A stretch of 64,000 bases of DNA from Bacteroidales bacterium UBA4293 (GTDB taxonomy: Bacteria > Bacteroidota > Bacteroidia > Bacteroidales > Bacteroidaceae): positions 113,360-177,359 of the forward strand of contig DGVD01000011.1 in assembly GCA_002395835.1 (NCBI GenBank). The letters are read 5' to 3'. Each line of letters starts with the position of its first letter. Positions within the stretch are counted from its first letter, which is position 1. This document shows, one piece after another, positions 7,994 to 14,787 of this stretch. Under the pieces are notes generated by a model, which was not told where the DNA came from, searched no databases, and saw only the letters and a list, made by a program, of their open reading frames with translations. The position numbers were made by a program, and so were the translations under genes.

Positions 7994-9442
7994 TTAATGA
8001 TTGAATTTACTGTAGATAATCTGGAGCTTTACTCCCTTCTTCTTGAGCTTTGCACTGGTTAAGCTTAAATCGTGGTTGATGCCCACAATAGTGCTTTGGT
8101 TGTTAGAAGTGCTAGATCCGTAATAGTAGCTATAATAGCTGTAATAGCTGGAAGTGTTTGTTGAATTGGTACTATATACAGGGGACACCGGTATAAGAAC
8201 CACCTTGTTCCAATCTGGGTTCTCTTTTTCCCAGTTAGGGTTGCTATTCATTCCTTCCTGACGGGTCTTACGCATGTTGGAAATCAAATGGGCAATGTTG
8301 TTGAATGCGTAGTTGTTGTTCGACGTGCTGAAGGTAGCCAGAAAAGAAGTTTCGTCATCAGGAACCTCATTGTTTTCAAAGAAGGAATACATTCTGCTCT
8401 TTGGAATCATGAGCAGATAGCTAGGCGCTGGAAGCTCATAGTCAGATCCAGTTTCCACTGCACTGTATCGGTCGAAAATCAACTTAGCAGAGTTAATGGT
8501 ATCAGTGGTAGAAACCTCTGAGATAGGAAGTGTTACTTCAGTGAACAAGCTGCTAGGAGATTTTACATAAGTAGCATCTTCATCGTCCAACAGTTTATCC
8601 AGATTGTATTTTTTGATAGAAGTAGCTTGAATCACTTCTTCGGTACCAGCAAAAGTAGAAGTTCCTGAAGCCAAAGAGTCCAGCTTTCCAGTAGAGCTTT
8701 CAGCGAAGTATTTGTAACGGATATTCATTTGGCTTACATAAACATCCACCATTACGCCATCGCCCTTCTCAAACTTTACAAAATAACCTGGATTAACGTG
8801 CTCATTGAAAGTCTTACCATTGGCAAAATGTTCAGGATGCTCTTTATAGTGAGATAACATCTTGTTACCTATTTCATTAGGCAACTTGATACGGATGTTC
8901 TTGTAGCTGTCGCCATTGCTATATCGGGCAGAGTCGGTCAAGGTTCTGTCGCTTACAGTGAAAGTGGTAGTAGCGATAGGAGCTGCATTCAAGTCGTAAT
9001 ACTCAGTAGGATCAATGTCTGTGTAGTAGTTCTGTGAATTATTCATCACCTTATTTAGAGGGTAGATGCTTACTCGGCATGGAGCAAGAGAATCGCCTAC
9101 AAAGTTGTCAAAATACAGTCGGATATAAGTATCCAGGCATGTGTTATTCTGGATACTGTCTGGGAACTGGAAATCCTGACCGCAGTTTAATTGCATCAAG
9201 AAATCGCTGTGAACGGTAGTTCCTGTTTCAGGATCTGTATAGTTTCCTAAATGACTGGTACTTGTCCTAGCTAATACAGAGTCGGCCTTAATCGTAGAGA
9301 GCGACACATCTAATGTCTCGCTGCTGATGGAGACCATATCTGATTCAGGTACAAGGTCTATGCCTAATGTTGATGTAGATTCATCACATGCACACAGCAG
9401 AAAGAAGGTGCATAAAACAAACCATAAGCTTCTAATTTTCAT
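7994..9442 (-). CDS. DUF4270 lipoprotein
   Basis: 482 residues starting with a lipoprotein signal: hydrophobic stretch FVLCTFFLLCAC, lipid-attached Cys at 19, then DESTSTLGIDLVPESD. The rest is beta-rich and matches DUF4270, a Bacteroidetes-only family of unknown function. It lies 8 nt downstream of the GT5-like gene, so they should be co-transcribed; the same pairing occurs in Bacteroides. The region near the C-terminus is rich in Ser, Tyr and Asn (SYYSYYSYYYG). Likely anchored in the outer membrane. Confidence 0.85.
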   Translation of the reverse strand: MKIRSLWFVLCTFFLLCACDESTSTLGIDLVPESDMVSISSETLDVSLSTIKADSVLARTSTSHLGNYTDPETGTTVHSDFLMQLNCGQDFQFPDSIQNNTCLDTYIRLYFDNFVGDSLAPCRVSIYPLNKVMNNSQNYYTDIDPTEYYDLNAAPIATTTFTVSDRTLTDSARYSNGDSYKNIRIKLPNEIGNKMLSHYKEHPEHFANGKTFNEHVNPGYFVKFEKGDGVMVDVYVSQMNIRYKYFAESSTGKLDSLASGTSTFAGTEEVIQATSIKKYNLDKLLDDEDATYVKSPSSLFTEVTLPISEVSTTDTINSAKLIFDRYSAVETGSDYELPAPSYLLMIPKSRMYSFFENNEVPDDETSFLATFSTSNNNYAFNNIAHLISNMRKTRQEGMNSNPNWEKENPDWNKVVLIPVSPVYSTNSTNTSSYYSYYSYYYGSSTSNNQSTIVGINHDLSLTSAKLKKKGVKLQIIYSKFNH

Positions 9443-9450
9443 GGGGTAAA

Positions 9451-10284
9451 TTATTCTTCGTTCTTGTCAGAGCTGAATACTTGGTTGTAGAAATCATTGC
9501 ATCTCATTGGAAGTTCCTCAGGGTCAGCAGGGTAAGGCATAACTAATTTCCCGGAGTTATTGATGATAGCTGTTGTGCTCTCTGAAATATCCGGTGAACC
9601 CATAATGATTCCATCTGAGTTGTCTATGGCAATGTGCAAGAGATCATCGTAATGATATTGCTCTTTTTTGTTCTTTTCTAAAATTTCCGAATCTAGATTC
9701 TTATGATAAAGACTATTAATGAAACCGGCACCGATGGTACCCTTCAGTTCGAAAGAATGTGCCAGATAAATCACCTTACTGTCGCGGAAGGAAGGTTCCT
9801 CCTTGTACAGGGTTTTAATATAGAAAGGTACTAGTGCACCCATCCATCCCTGGCATACGATAATATCAGGACTCCAGCGAAGTTTCTTTACTGTTTCCAA
9901 AACGCCACGTGCGTAAAAGACAGCTCTCTCACTATTATCTGGGTATTCTTTTCCATCCTTATCAAAGGCCATCAGTCTCTTCATGAAATAATCATCATTA
10001 TCAATGAAATAGACCTGCATACGAGTGGTCTGCATGGATGCTACTTTTATAATCAGAGGGTGGTCAGTGTCATTTATGATTAGATTCATACCTGACAGGC
10101 GGATAACTTCGTGCAACTGATTCCTACGCTCGTTTACATGTCCCCATTTTGGCATGAAAATACGAACTTCCTTTCCGCTCTCTTGAGCAGCTACAGGGAG
10201 TTTCTTTCCACAGATGGAAACTTCACTTTCTTCTACATAAGGAATAATCTCCTGAGTGATGAATAATATTTTTTTTGCCTCCAT
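9451..10284 (-). CDS. Short glycogen/starch synthase-like protein (GT5 N-terminal domain only)
   Basis: 277 residues from the ATG at 10284. An upstream TTG at 10323 overlaps the promoter and is rejected. KKILFITQEIIPYVEES is the GT5 start but lacks the usual KTGGLADV loop (CGKKLPVAAQESGKEVRIFMPKWG instead). DIIVCQGWMGALVPFYIK matches the HxHDWHTxL region, with HD replaced. The protein ends where the C-terminal GT-B donor domain would begin; a full glycogen synthase is about 480 residues. This short form is the usual Bacteroidetes type next to DUF4270. Whether it is catalytic alone is doubtful. Confidence 0.75.
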   Translation of the reverse strand: MEAKKILFITQEIIPYVEESEVSICGKKLPVAAQESGKEVRIFMPKWGHVNERRNQLHEVIRLSGMNLIINDTDHPLIIKVASMQTTRMQVYFIDNDDYFMKRLMAFDKDGKEYPDNSERAVFYARGVLETVKKLRWSPDIIVCQGWMGALVPFYIKTLYKEEPSFRDSKVIYLAHSFELKGTIGAGFINSLYHKNLDSEILEKNKKEQYHYDDLLHIAIDNSDGIIMGSPDISESTTAIINNSGKLVMPYPADPEELPMRCNDFYNQVFSSDKNEE

Positions 10285-10320
10285 TTTAAATACCTTAGTA
10301 TCTATACTCGTAATCCGTTG

Positions 10321-10328
10321 CAAAGATA
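10321..10328 (-). promoter_or_regulatory. -7 box TATCTTTG for the GT5-like/DUF4270 unit
   Basis: The reverse complement of 10321-10328 is TATCTTTG. It lies 36 nt before the ATG at 10284. Confidence 0.6.
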
Positions 10329-10416
10329 GTAAAAATTCAGCATATAACCTTCTTTATTTTGATTTTGAAACGTTTCATTAGCATTTATTTGGGAAAATTT
10401 GGTTTAATAATAAAAT

Positions 10417-10441
10417 AAGCCGCAGTTTTAGGCTGCGGCTT
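10417..10441 (-). terminator. Terminator of the methylmalonyl-CoA epimerase gene
   Basis: AAGCCGCAG (10417-10425) pairs perfectly with CTGCGGCTT (10433-10441). On the minus strand it is followed by an A/T-rich tail. Confidence 0.8.
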
Positions 10442-10468
10442 ACTAGTAATGGTATTTAAATGAGTCTA

Positions 10469-10873
10469 TTAGTGCTCACAAAGTTCTGTCAAGATACCCT
10501 GAGTAGATTTTGGGTGCAAGAATGCGATATTCAAGTTCTCTGCACCTTTACGTGGAGCCTTGTCGATCAAACGGATACCAGCACCTTCTACTTCTGCCAA
10601 TGCGTTTGCAACGCCATCCTCAATGCAGAATGCCAAGTGGTGGATACCAGGACCCTTCTTCTCCAAGTATTTAGCAATGGTACTTTCTGGAGATGTAGGC
10701 TCAAGTAATTCCAACTTAACGTCACCAACTTTAATGAATGCTGTTCTTACTTTCTGGTCTTCAACAGTTTCAATGTTATAGCACTTCAAGCCTAATACTT
10801 GCTCGTAATAAGGTAATGCTGCTTCAATGCTCTCTACAGCGATACCTAGATGTTCAATGTGAGAAATTTTCAT
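10469..10873 (-). CDS. mce: Methylmalonyl-CoA epimerase
   Basis: 134 residues of the vicinal oxygen chelate fold. Two beta-alpha-beta modules are visible: ISHIEHLGIAVESIEAALPYYEQVLG and GPGIHHLAFCIED. Probable metal ligands are His in HLGIAV, Glu in KLELLEP, His in HHLAF and the final Glu in LTELCEH. It interconverts the two methylmalonyl-CoA epimers in the succinate-to-propionate pathway that Bacteroidales use during fermentation. Unlike in many genomes, no decarboxylase genes follow; a terminator does, so it is transcribed alone from a TAACTTTG box at 10911-10904. Confidence 0.95.
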   Translation of the reverse strand: MKISHIEHLGIAVESIEAALPYYEQVLGLKCYNIETVEDQKVRTAFIKVGDVKLELLEPTSPESTIAKYLEKKGPGIHHLAFCIEDGVANALAEVEGAGIRLIDKAPRKGAENLNIAFLHPKSTQGILTELCEH

Positions 10874-10903
10874 GATAAAGTTATTTAATGTTCAAAAGTT
10901 AGA

Positions 10904-10911
10904 CAAAGTTA
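10904..10911 (-). promoter_or_regulatory. -7 box TAACTTTG for mce
   Basis: The minus strand reads TAACTTTG 30 nt before the mce ATG. Confidence 0.55.
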
Positions 10912-10954
10912 CTAACTTTTAAACAAATAATGAAAAGAAAAAGGGAAAAACTAT

Positions 10955-10962
10955 TATCTTTG
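10955..10962 (+). promoter_or_regulatory. -7 box TATCTTTG for nitroreductase-kdsC-maf
   Basis: A perfect TAnnTTTG box. It overlaps an in-frame GTG at 10962, which rules that codon out as the nitroreductase start and supports ATG 10986. Confidence 0.65.
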
Positions 10963-10985
10963 TGAATAAATTTAAATTTATCACG

Positions 10986-11522
10986 ATGGATTTCAAAGAT
11001 TTGATACAAAAAAGGAGAAGTATCAGAAAATTTACAGATGAGCAAATTTCTCAAGATGATGTAGTGGAATTGATGAAGGCAGCCCTTCTTTCTCCCTCTT
11101 CTATGGGCAAGCAGGCATGGGAGTTTGTGGTCATAGAAGATAAGGATACATTGGCAAAACTGTCACAGTGTAAAGACCATGGGGCTGACCTGCTTAAGGG
11201 TGCAGCACTGGCTGTGGTGGTGCTAGGCGACAGTTCCGTCAGCGATGTCTGGATAGAAGATGCATCTATCGCTGCCCTTATGATTCAGCTGCAGGCTGAG
11301 AATCTGGGACTGGGCTCTTGTTGGGTGCAGGTAAGAAATCGGTATAAAGATAATGAAATCCCGGCCAATAATAATGTTCAAGAACTTTTAAATATACCAG
11401 AACATATGCAGTGTGTCTGCATTATAGGTATAGGGCATAAAGGCCAGAAAGTTAATCCGAAGGAAGAAGGCAGTCTACCCTGGGAGATATTGCATATTGG
11501 TACCTATAAATCTGAAGAGTGA
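10986..11522 (+). CDS. Nitroreductase-family FMN oxidoreductase
   Basis: 178 residues from ATG 10986. FKDLIQKRRSIRKFTDEQIS is the canonical nitroreductase N-terminus, where the RRSIR segment binds FMN phosphate. SPSSMGKQAWEFVVIED supplies further FMN contacts, and LQAENLGLGSCWVQ and IIGIGHKGQ match the C-terminal core. The proteins are homodimeric flavoproteins that reduce nitro compounds or quinones with NAD(P)H; the physiological substrate is unknown. It is the first gene of a three-gene unit; its stop shares one base with the kdsC ATG. Confidence 0.9.
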   Translation: MDFKDLIQKRRSIRKFTDEQISQDDVVELMKAALLSPSSMGKQAWEFVVIEDKDTLAKLSQCKDHGADLLKGAALAVVVLGDSSVSDVWIEDASIAALMIQLQAENLGLGSCWVQVRNRYKDNEIPANNNVQELLNIPEHMQCVCIIGIGHKGQKVNPKEEGSLPWEILHIGTYKSEE

Positions 11523-12040
11523 TGATAAACTACGACTTGTCCAAGATAAAGGCTATTATTTTTGATATTGATGGTGTCCTGAGTGCAGAAACTATTACGA
11601 TGAATGCAGAAGGGGAGCCTCTTCGTACCGTAAACATAAAGGATGGATATGCCATTCAGCTGGCAGTGAAGATGGGCCTTCATATAGCTATCTTGTCGGG
11701 GGCTCAGACGGAATCGGTAAGGAGAAGGTACGAGGGACTGGGTGTGCCTGATATTTTTCTGAAAGCAGCTGTGAAAATACAGGTATATGATGACTTTTTA
11801 GCAAAATATGGGTTATCGGATGAGAACGTAATTTTTGTGGGGGATGATATTCCAGACTATGAAGTTCTTTCCCGTTGCGGATGTCCTTGCTGCCCGGCAG
11901 ATGCTGCTCCAGAAATAAAAGATATTTGTACCTATGTCTCTCACAAAAAGGGGGGATATGGTTGTGGCAGAGATATCATAGAACAGGTTCTGCGTGCACA
12001 GGGCAAATGGATGAAAGACAAAAAGGCGTTTGGATGGTGA
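11522..12040 (+). CDS. kdsC: 3-deoxy-D-manno-octulosonate 8-phosphate phosphatase (KdsC-like HAD phosphatase)
   Basis: 172 residues from ATG 11522; a GTG at 11519 is a possible but weaker start. HAD motif 1 is IIFDIDGVLS with the nucleophile D15 and acid/base D17. NIKDGYAIQLAVKMGLHIAILSGAQT holds motif 2 and the cap-less KdsC substrate segment. VIFVGDDIPDYEVL is motif 4. GGYGCGRDIIEQVLRAQGKW is the typical KdsC C-terminus. It frees Kdo from Kdo-8-phosphate for lipopolysaccharide inner core synthesis. The stop is 12 nt before the maf ATG. Confidence 0.9.
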   Translation: MINYDLSKIKAIIFDIDGVLSAETITMNAEGEPLRTVNIKDGYAIQLAVKMGLHIAILSGAQTESVRRRYEGLGVPDIFLKAAVKIQVYDDFLAKYGLSDENVIFVGDDIPDYEVLSRCGCPCCPADAAPEIKDICTYVSHKKGGYGCGRDIIEQVLRAQGKWMKDKKAFGW

Positions 12041-12048
12041 TAATTTTG
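12041..12048 (+). promoter_or_regulatory. Possible internal -7 box TAATTTTG before maf
   Basis: TAATTTTG ends 4 nt before the maf ATG. It could give an internal leaderless maf mRNA in addition to read-through from kdsC. No good -33 element was found. Confidence 0.35.
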
Positions 12049-12052
12049 TACT

Positions 12053-12634
12053 ATGTTGGATAATCTGAAAAAATATCATATCATTTTGGCTTCAAATTCT
12101 CCTAGAAGGAGAGAACTCCTTGCCGGATTAGGTTTGGAATATGAGGTAAAAACGTTGGAGGGTATAGACGAAACATACCCAGAAGAATTAAAAGGTGCAG
12201 AAATACCCAAATATATCTCTTACCAGAAAGCAAAGGCTTATCTGCCTTTGATTCAGGAGGATACACTTATTATTACCGCTGATACAATAGTTTATCTGGA
12301 CGGAAAGGTTTATGGAAAGCCACACGATGCAGAGGATGCCAAGCGGATGCTGAAAAGTCTTTCCGGTAGGACCCACGAGGTAATTACGGGTGTAACACTA
12401 TTAACCCATAATTTCCACAAAAGTTTTGCTGTAACAAGTAAGGTTACTTTTGATTATCTGAAGAAAGATGAAATAGAGTATTATGTTCAGAATTTCAGAC
12501 CTTTCGACAAGGCTGGTGCCTATGGCATCCAGGAATGGATAGGATTCATAGGTGTCAAATCTTTGAAAGGTAGCTATTTTAATGTTATGGGGTTACCTGT
12601 GCAGCGGTTATATAAGGAATTAAAGAAACTTTAG
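12053..12634 (+). CDS. maf: Maf-family nucleotide pyrophosphatase
   Basis: 193 residues. The signature IILASNSPRRRELLAGLGL is at residues 10-28, and TADTIVYLDGKVYGKP carries the catalytic Asp region. KSLSGRTHEVITGV follows as usual. Family members hydrolyse non-canonical or pyrimidine NTPs (dTTP, UTP, m5UTP) to NMP, a house-cleaning role sometimes linked to cell division arrest. The FDKAGAYGIQEWIGFIGVK motif resembles the YhdE/dTTPase-UTPase type. The 3' end overlaps the convergent GYF gene by four bases. Confidence 0.93.
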   Translation: MLDNLKKYHIILASNSPRRRELLAGLGLEYEVKTLEGIDETYPEELKGAEIPKYISYQKAKAYLPLIQEDTLIITADTIVYLDGKVYGKPHDAEDAKRMLKSLSGRTHEVITGVTLLTHNFHKSFAVTSKVTFDYLKKDEIEYYVQNFRPFDKAGAYGIQEWIGFIGVKSLKGSYFNVMGLPVQRLYKELKKL

Positions 12635-13134
12635 TTGAAGAAAGGCAGTTTTTCCCAAAGGAAAATACCCAGAATGAAAAGCAGTGTCATTCCCACAATG
12701 GCAAAGATGCATGCTACAATACCTGCAAACACACACCAGGTAGTCCATTTCCGTGCTTCATTGGCATAATGGCGGGCCATCTCCGTATCTCCCTTTTTCT
12801 GATATTCTTGTACTTTTAAAGACTTTATAATGGCAATAATTCCAAATGGAACGCCCAGTAAGCAAATTTGGAACATAGGGAGATAGGCTAAAATGGCGCA
12901 GACTCCCGTGGCAGCAATAGATTCAGTAAGGTAGTTCTTAAGGAGCTTGAAACGAGGAGGGTCTGGCGGCATTTGCTTGATAATATCCTGCAGCTCTTCC
13001 ATTTCACCGGCTTTCTTCCAGTCGGACATACCTTCATGCCAAACCAGTACATCAGCGGTAATGTATTTCTTGGCCAGTTCCTCCATGGTAAAGGGACCTT
13101 TTCGAACGTCATTTAAAAGTACAAAGTAATTCAT
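12631..13134 (-). CDS. GYF_2 (DUF4339) domain membrane protein with CD225-like segment
   Basis: 167 residues from ATG 13134; upstream in-frame codons back to 13191 overlap the promoter and are rejected. Residues 1-50 form a GYF_2 domain: MNYFVLLNDVRKGPFTMEEL and DVLVWHEGMSDWKKAGEMEEL. Then come two long hydrophobic helices with a CD225/dispanin-like pattern between them (GVPFGIIAIIKSLKVQEYQKKGD...ARHYANEARKWT). Such proteins are common in Bacteroidetes; their role is unknown, perhaps recruiting proline-rich partners at the membrane. The promoter -33 element overlaps the terminator of the small-ORF unit upstream. Confidence 0.8.
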   Translation of the reverse strand: MNYFVLLNDVRKGPFTMEELAKKYITADVLVWHEGMSDWKKAGEMEELQDIIKQMPPDPPRFKLLKNYLTESIAATGVCAILAYLPMFQICLLGVPFGIIAIIKSLKVQEYQKKGDTEMARHYANEARKWTTWCVFAGIVACIFAIVGMTLLFILGIFLWEKLPFFN

Positions 13135-13151
13135 ATCTTTAAAATATGATG

Positions 13152-13181
13152 CAAAAATACGATATTTTATGGATAAACAAA
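13152..13181 (-). promoter_or_regulatory. Promoter of the GYF/membrane protein gene
   Basis: On the minus strand TTTG (13181-13178), 18 bases, then TATTTTTG (13159-13152), 17 nt before the ATG. Confidence 0.6.
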
Positions 13182-13184
13182 AAA

Positions 13185-13211
13185 CTCCCACCTTATTATC
13201 TAAGGTAGGAG
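13185..13211 (-). terminator. Terminator of the two-peptide unit
   Basis: CTCCTACCTTA (13211-13201) pairs with TAAGGTGGGAG (13195-13185) with one G-U pair, then a T run on the minus strand. Confidence 0.8.
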
Positions 13212-13233
13212 CTTGTATGATATATATAGCTGC

Positions 13234-13344
13234 TTAGATCCAGAATTTATTTCCGCCAGTCATGGCATAAACTTCTGATGCTTTGTCGAAGTACCATCTT
13301 GCAGCGCGTTTCATTTCTTTTTTACCAGTTTCTATGAGTTTCAT
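13234..13344 (-). CDS. Small protein of 36 residues, second gene of a two-peptide unit
   Basis: Not a recognised family. The ORF runs ATG 13344 to TAA 13236-13234 and encodes a 36-residue peptide: basic start MKLIETGKKEMKRAAR, then aromatic RWYFDKASEVYAMTGGNKFWI. Net charge is positive, with two Trp and three aromatic residues clustered. It has no signal peptide or membrane helix. It lies 51 nt after the first small ORF and 23 nt before a strong terminator. No Shine-Dalgarno is visible. A placement between its own promoter and terminator, with no other gene in the transcript, supports a real gene. The function is unknown; a peptide signal, a regulator or a small complex subunit are all possible. 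Confidence 0.55.
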   Translation of the reverse strand: MKLIETGKKEMKRAARWYFDKASEVYAMTGGNKFWI

Positions 13345-13395
13345 AACATATTTTATTTAGATGTTAATGTGATTCTTAAATATTAAATGATAGAA

Positions 13396-13491
13396 TTACT
13401 TCAAGTTTGGAGTATTGTTCAACATTACATAACCCCAAATCATAGGGTCCATGTTACTCATTTTCTTAAATACTTTAGTTACCTTTTTCAT
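13396..13491 (-). CDS. Small protein of 31 residues, first gene of a two-peptide unit
   Basis: Not a recognised family. The ORF runs ATG 13491 to TAA 13398-13396: MKKVTKVFKKMSNMDPMIWG then YVMLNNTPNLK, five Met in 31 residues and a basic amphipathic start. A Shine-Dalgarno-like GGAGAG lies 7 nt upstream, which is unusual in this order of bacteria and favours real translation. A four-codon ORF (MNGE) overlaps that site. The leader from the predicted start near 13588 is about 95 nt. Both peptides of the unit share a Lys-rich N-terminus and a Trp in the second half, so they could be distant paralogues or partners. Confidence 0.55.
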   Translation of the reverse strand: MKKVTKVFKKMSNMDPMIWGYVMLNNTPNLK

Positions 13492-13594
13492 TTTATTACT
13501 CTCCATTCATTTAGTTTATACTATAGCTCCTTTTCGTTTTAAGTTATCCTATATCTCGCAGTTTCCTTGGAGCTCTTATTATGTTTTCTCGGTG

Positions 13595-13602
13595 CAAAGA
13601 TA
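13595..13602 (-). promoter_or_regulatory. -7 box TATCTTTG of the two-peptide unit
   Basis: The minus strand reads TATCTTTGCACC, the common Bacteroidetes -7 sequence, about 100 nt before the first small ORF. Confidence 0.6.
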
Positions 13603-13742
13603 GGGCGATTTTTGTGGATTTTATATGGTTTTGACTAATTGTGTGCGAAAACAGCCCATTTTATGACTTATATCAAGAAATTCGTGCTATATGTAAAAAA
13701 GTGCAGGATTATGTATGGAGAGGGGATAAAATATATGAAAAA

Positions 13743-13768
13743 GCCTCTAAGATTATAGTCTTAGAGGC
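13743..13768 (-). terminator. Terminator of the M13-to-EEP five-gene unit
   Basis: GCCTCTAAGA (13743-13752) pairs perfectly with TCTTAGAGGC (13759-13768), then CTTTTTC on the minus strand. Confidence 0.75.
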
Positions 13769-13825
13769 CTATGTATATAGGAAAGATTTTCATTCTTTTA
13801 TTAGAATGTTCATCGGCTAGCTCGA

Positions 13826-13887
13826 ATTACCCGATCAGGTAATTAGACTTACCTGAAAGGGCACCTTCAATTGCCTGATCGGGTAGC
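13826..13887 (-). other. Structured 3' UTR element (12-bp inverted repeat with nested hairpins)
   Basis: TACCCGATCAGG (13828-13839) and CCTGATCGGGTA (13874-13885) are a perfect 12-bp inverted repeat. Between them, CAGGTAA/TTACCTG (13836-13842 with 13849-13855) and a smaller TGAA-GG/CC-TTCA stem can form. CAGG at 13836-13839 is shared, so the long helix and the inner hairpin are mutually exclusive. It lies between the EEP stop codon and the terminator, so it is part of the mRNA 3' end. Confidence 0.55.
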
Positions 13888-13905
13888 ACAAGTGATCCAA
13901 TTCAT

Positions 13906-14787
13906 TTAGAAGGATATATTGGCTATTTCCGGATTATGGTCTGAAATAAAGCCCCATTCAGTCTTTGGCTCTTGTGGAATCCAAGACCGGTGAACTTTAA
14001 TAGTAGGAGTAACAAAGATGAAATCAATGATCTGCCTATTCTCTTCAGGAACCTTACCCCAGCCATGCCAAGTATAGTTGGCCCCTTCTACCTTTTCAGC
14101 GGTCTTATGTGAGTCTAATAATACAAACTCATTGGTGGTAAGGGTCTGGTAAGCTTCTTCCTGATCTGAGATATTGAAATCGCCTGTAAGAACTGCTGGC
14201 TGGTCACCTACAATCTCCTTAATCTTGTCTATAATCATTAAGGCACTATTCTTACGTGCCTCTACACCCACATGATCAAAATGAGTGTTCACAGCCATGA
14301 ATATTCTGCCTGTTTCCTTGTCCTGGAACTTAGCCCAAGTGGCAATTCTAGGGCAAGCGCCGTCCCAACCGATAAAGCCTATGCTGTCTGGGCACTGGGA
14401 GAGCCAGAAGGTATTACTGTCCAGCACATCGAACCTATCCTTTTTATAAAGGAGAGGATTATATTCTCCTTTGGTGTTGCCATCGTCTCTGCCTACACCT
14501 ATGGCACCATATTCAGGCAGTCTTTCCTTCAAATCCTCTAATTGATGATTCAAGACTTCCTGCATTCCAATGACGTCTAAATCTTGGGCCTTAATAAATG
14601 AGGCAATGGTATCCTTTCGGTATTTCCAATTGTTCAGACTGTCTTTTGGCTCATCATAACGGATGTTGAATGTGCACCAGTTTACCTCAACCATTTGTTT
14701 CTCTTCAGTTTTAGTTTTAGTTTTAGGGCTGCACGCACCTAGTAGAATGGCTGCAGCACCACAAATAAGGGTAGTAATCTTTTTCAT
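13906..14787 (-). CDS. Endonuclease/exonuclease/phosphatase-family lipoprotein
   Basis: 293 residues from ATG 14787. MKKITTLICGAAAILLGAC is a lipoprotein signal, lipid Cys at 19. The EEP fold is clear: VNWCTFNIRYDEP, DVIGMQEVLNHQ (metal-binding Glu), VNTHFDHVG (catalytic His), LTGDFNIS (Asp/Asn pair) and FISDHNPEIA (final Asp-His). These proteins cleave phosphodiesters or phosphate esters; being a surface or periplasmic lipoprotein beside GH125, it may act on a glycan phosphate or phosphodiester. The start overlaps the GH125 stop by four bases (ATGA). Confidence 0.9.
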   Translation of the reverse strand: MKKITTLICGAAAILLGACSPKTKTKTEEKQMVEVNWCTFNIRYDEPKDSLNNWKYRKDTIASFIKAQDLDVIGMQEVLNHQLEDLKERLPEYGAIGVGRDDGNTKGEYNPLLYKKDRFDVLDSNTFWLSQCPDSIGFIGWDGACPRIATWAKFQDKETGRIFMAVNTHFDHVGVEARKNSALMIIDKIKEIVGDQPAVLTGDFNISDQEEAYQTLTTNEFVLLDSHKTAEKVEGANYTWHGWGKVPEENRQIIDFIFVTPTIKVHRSWIPQEPKTEWGFISDHNPEIANISF

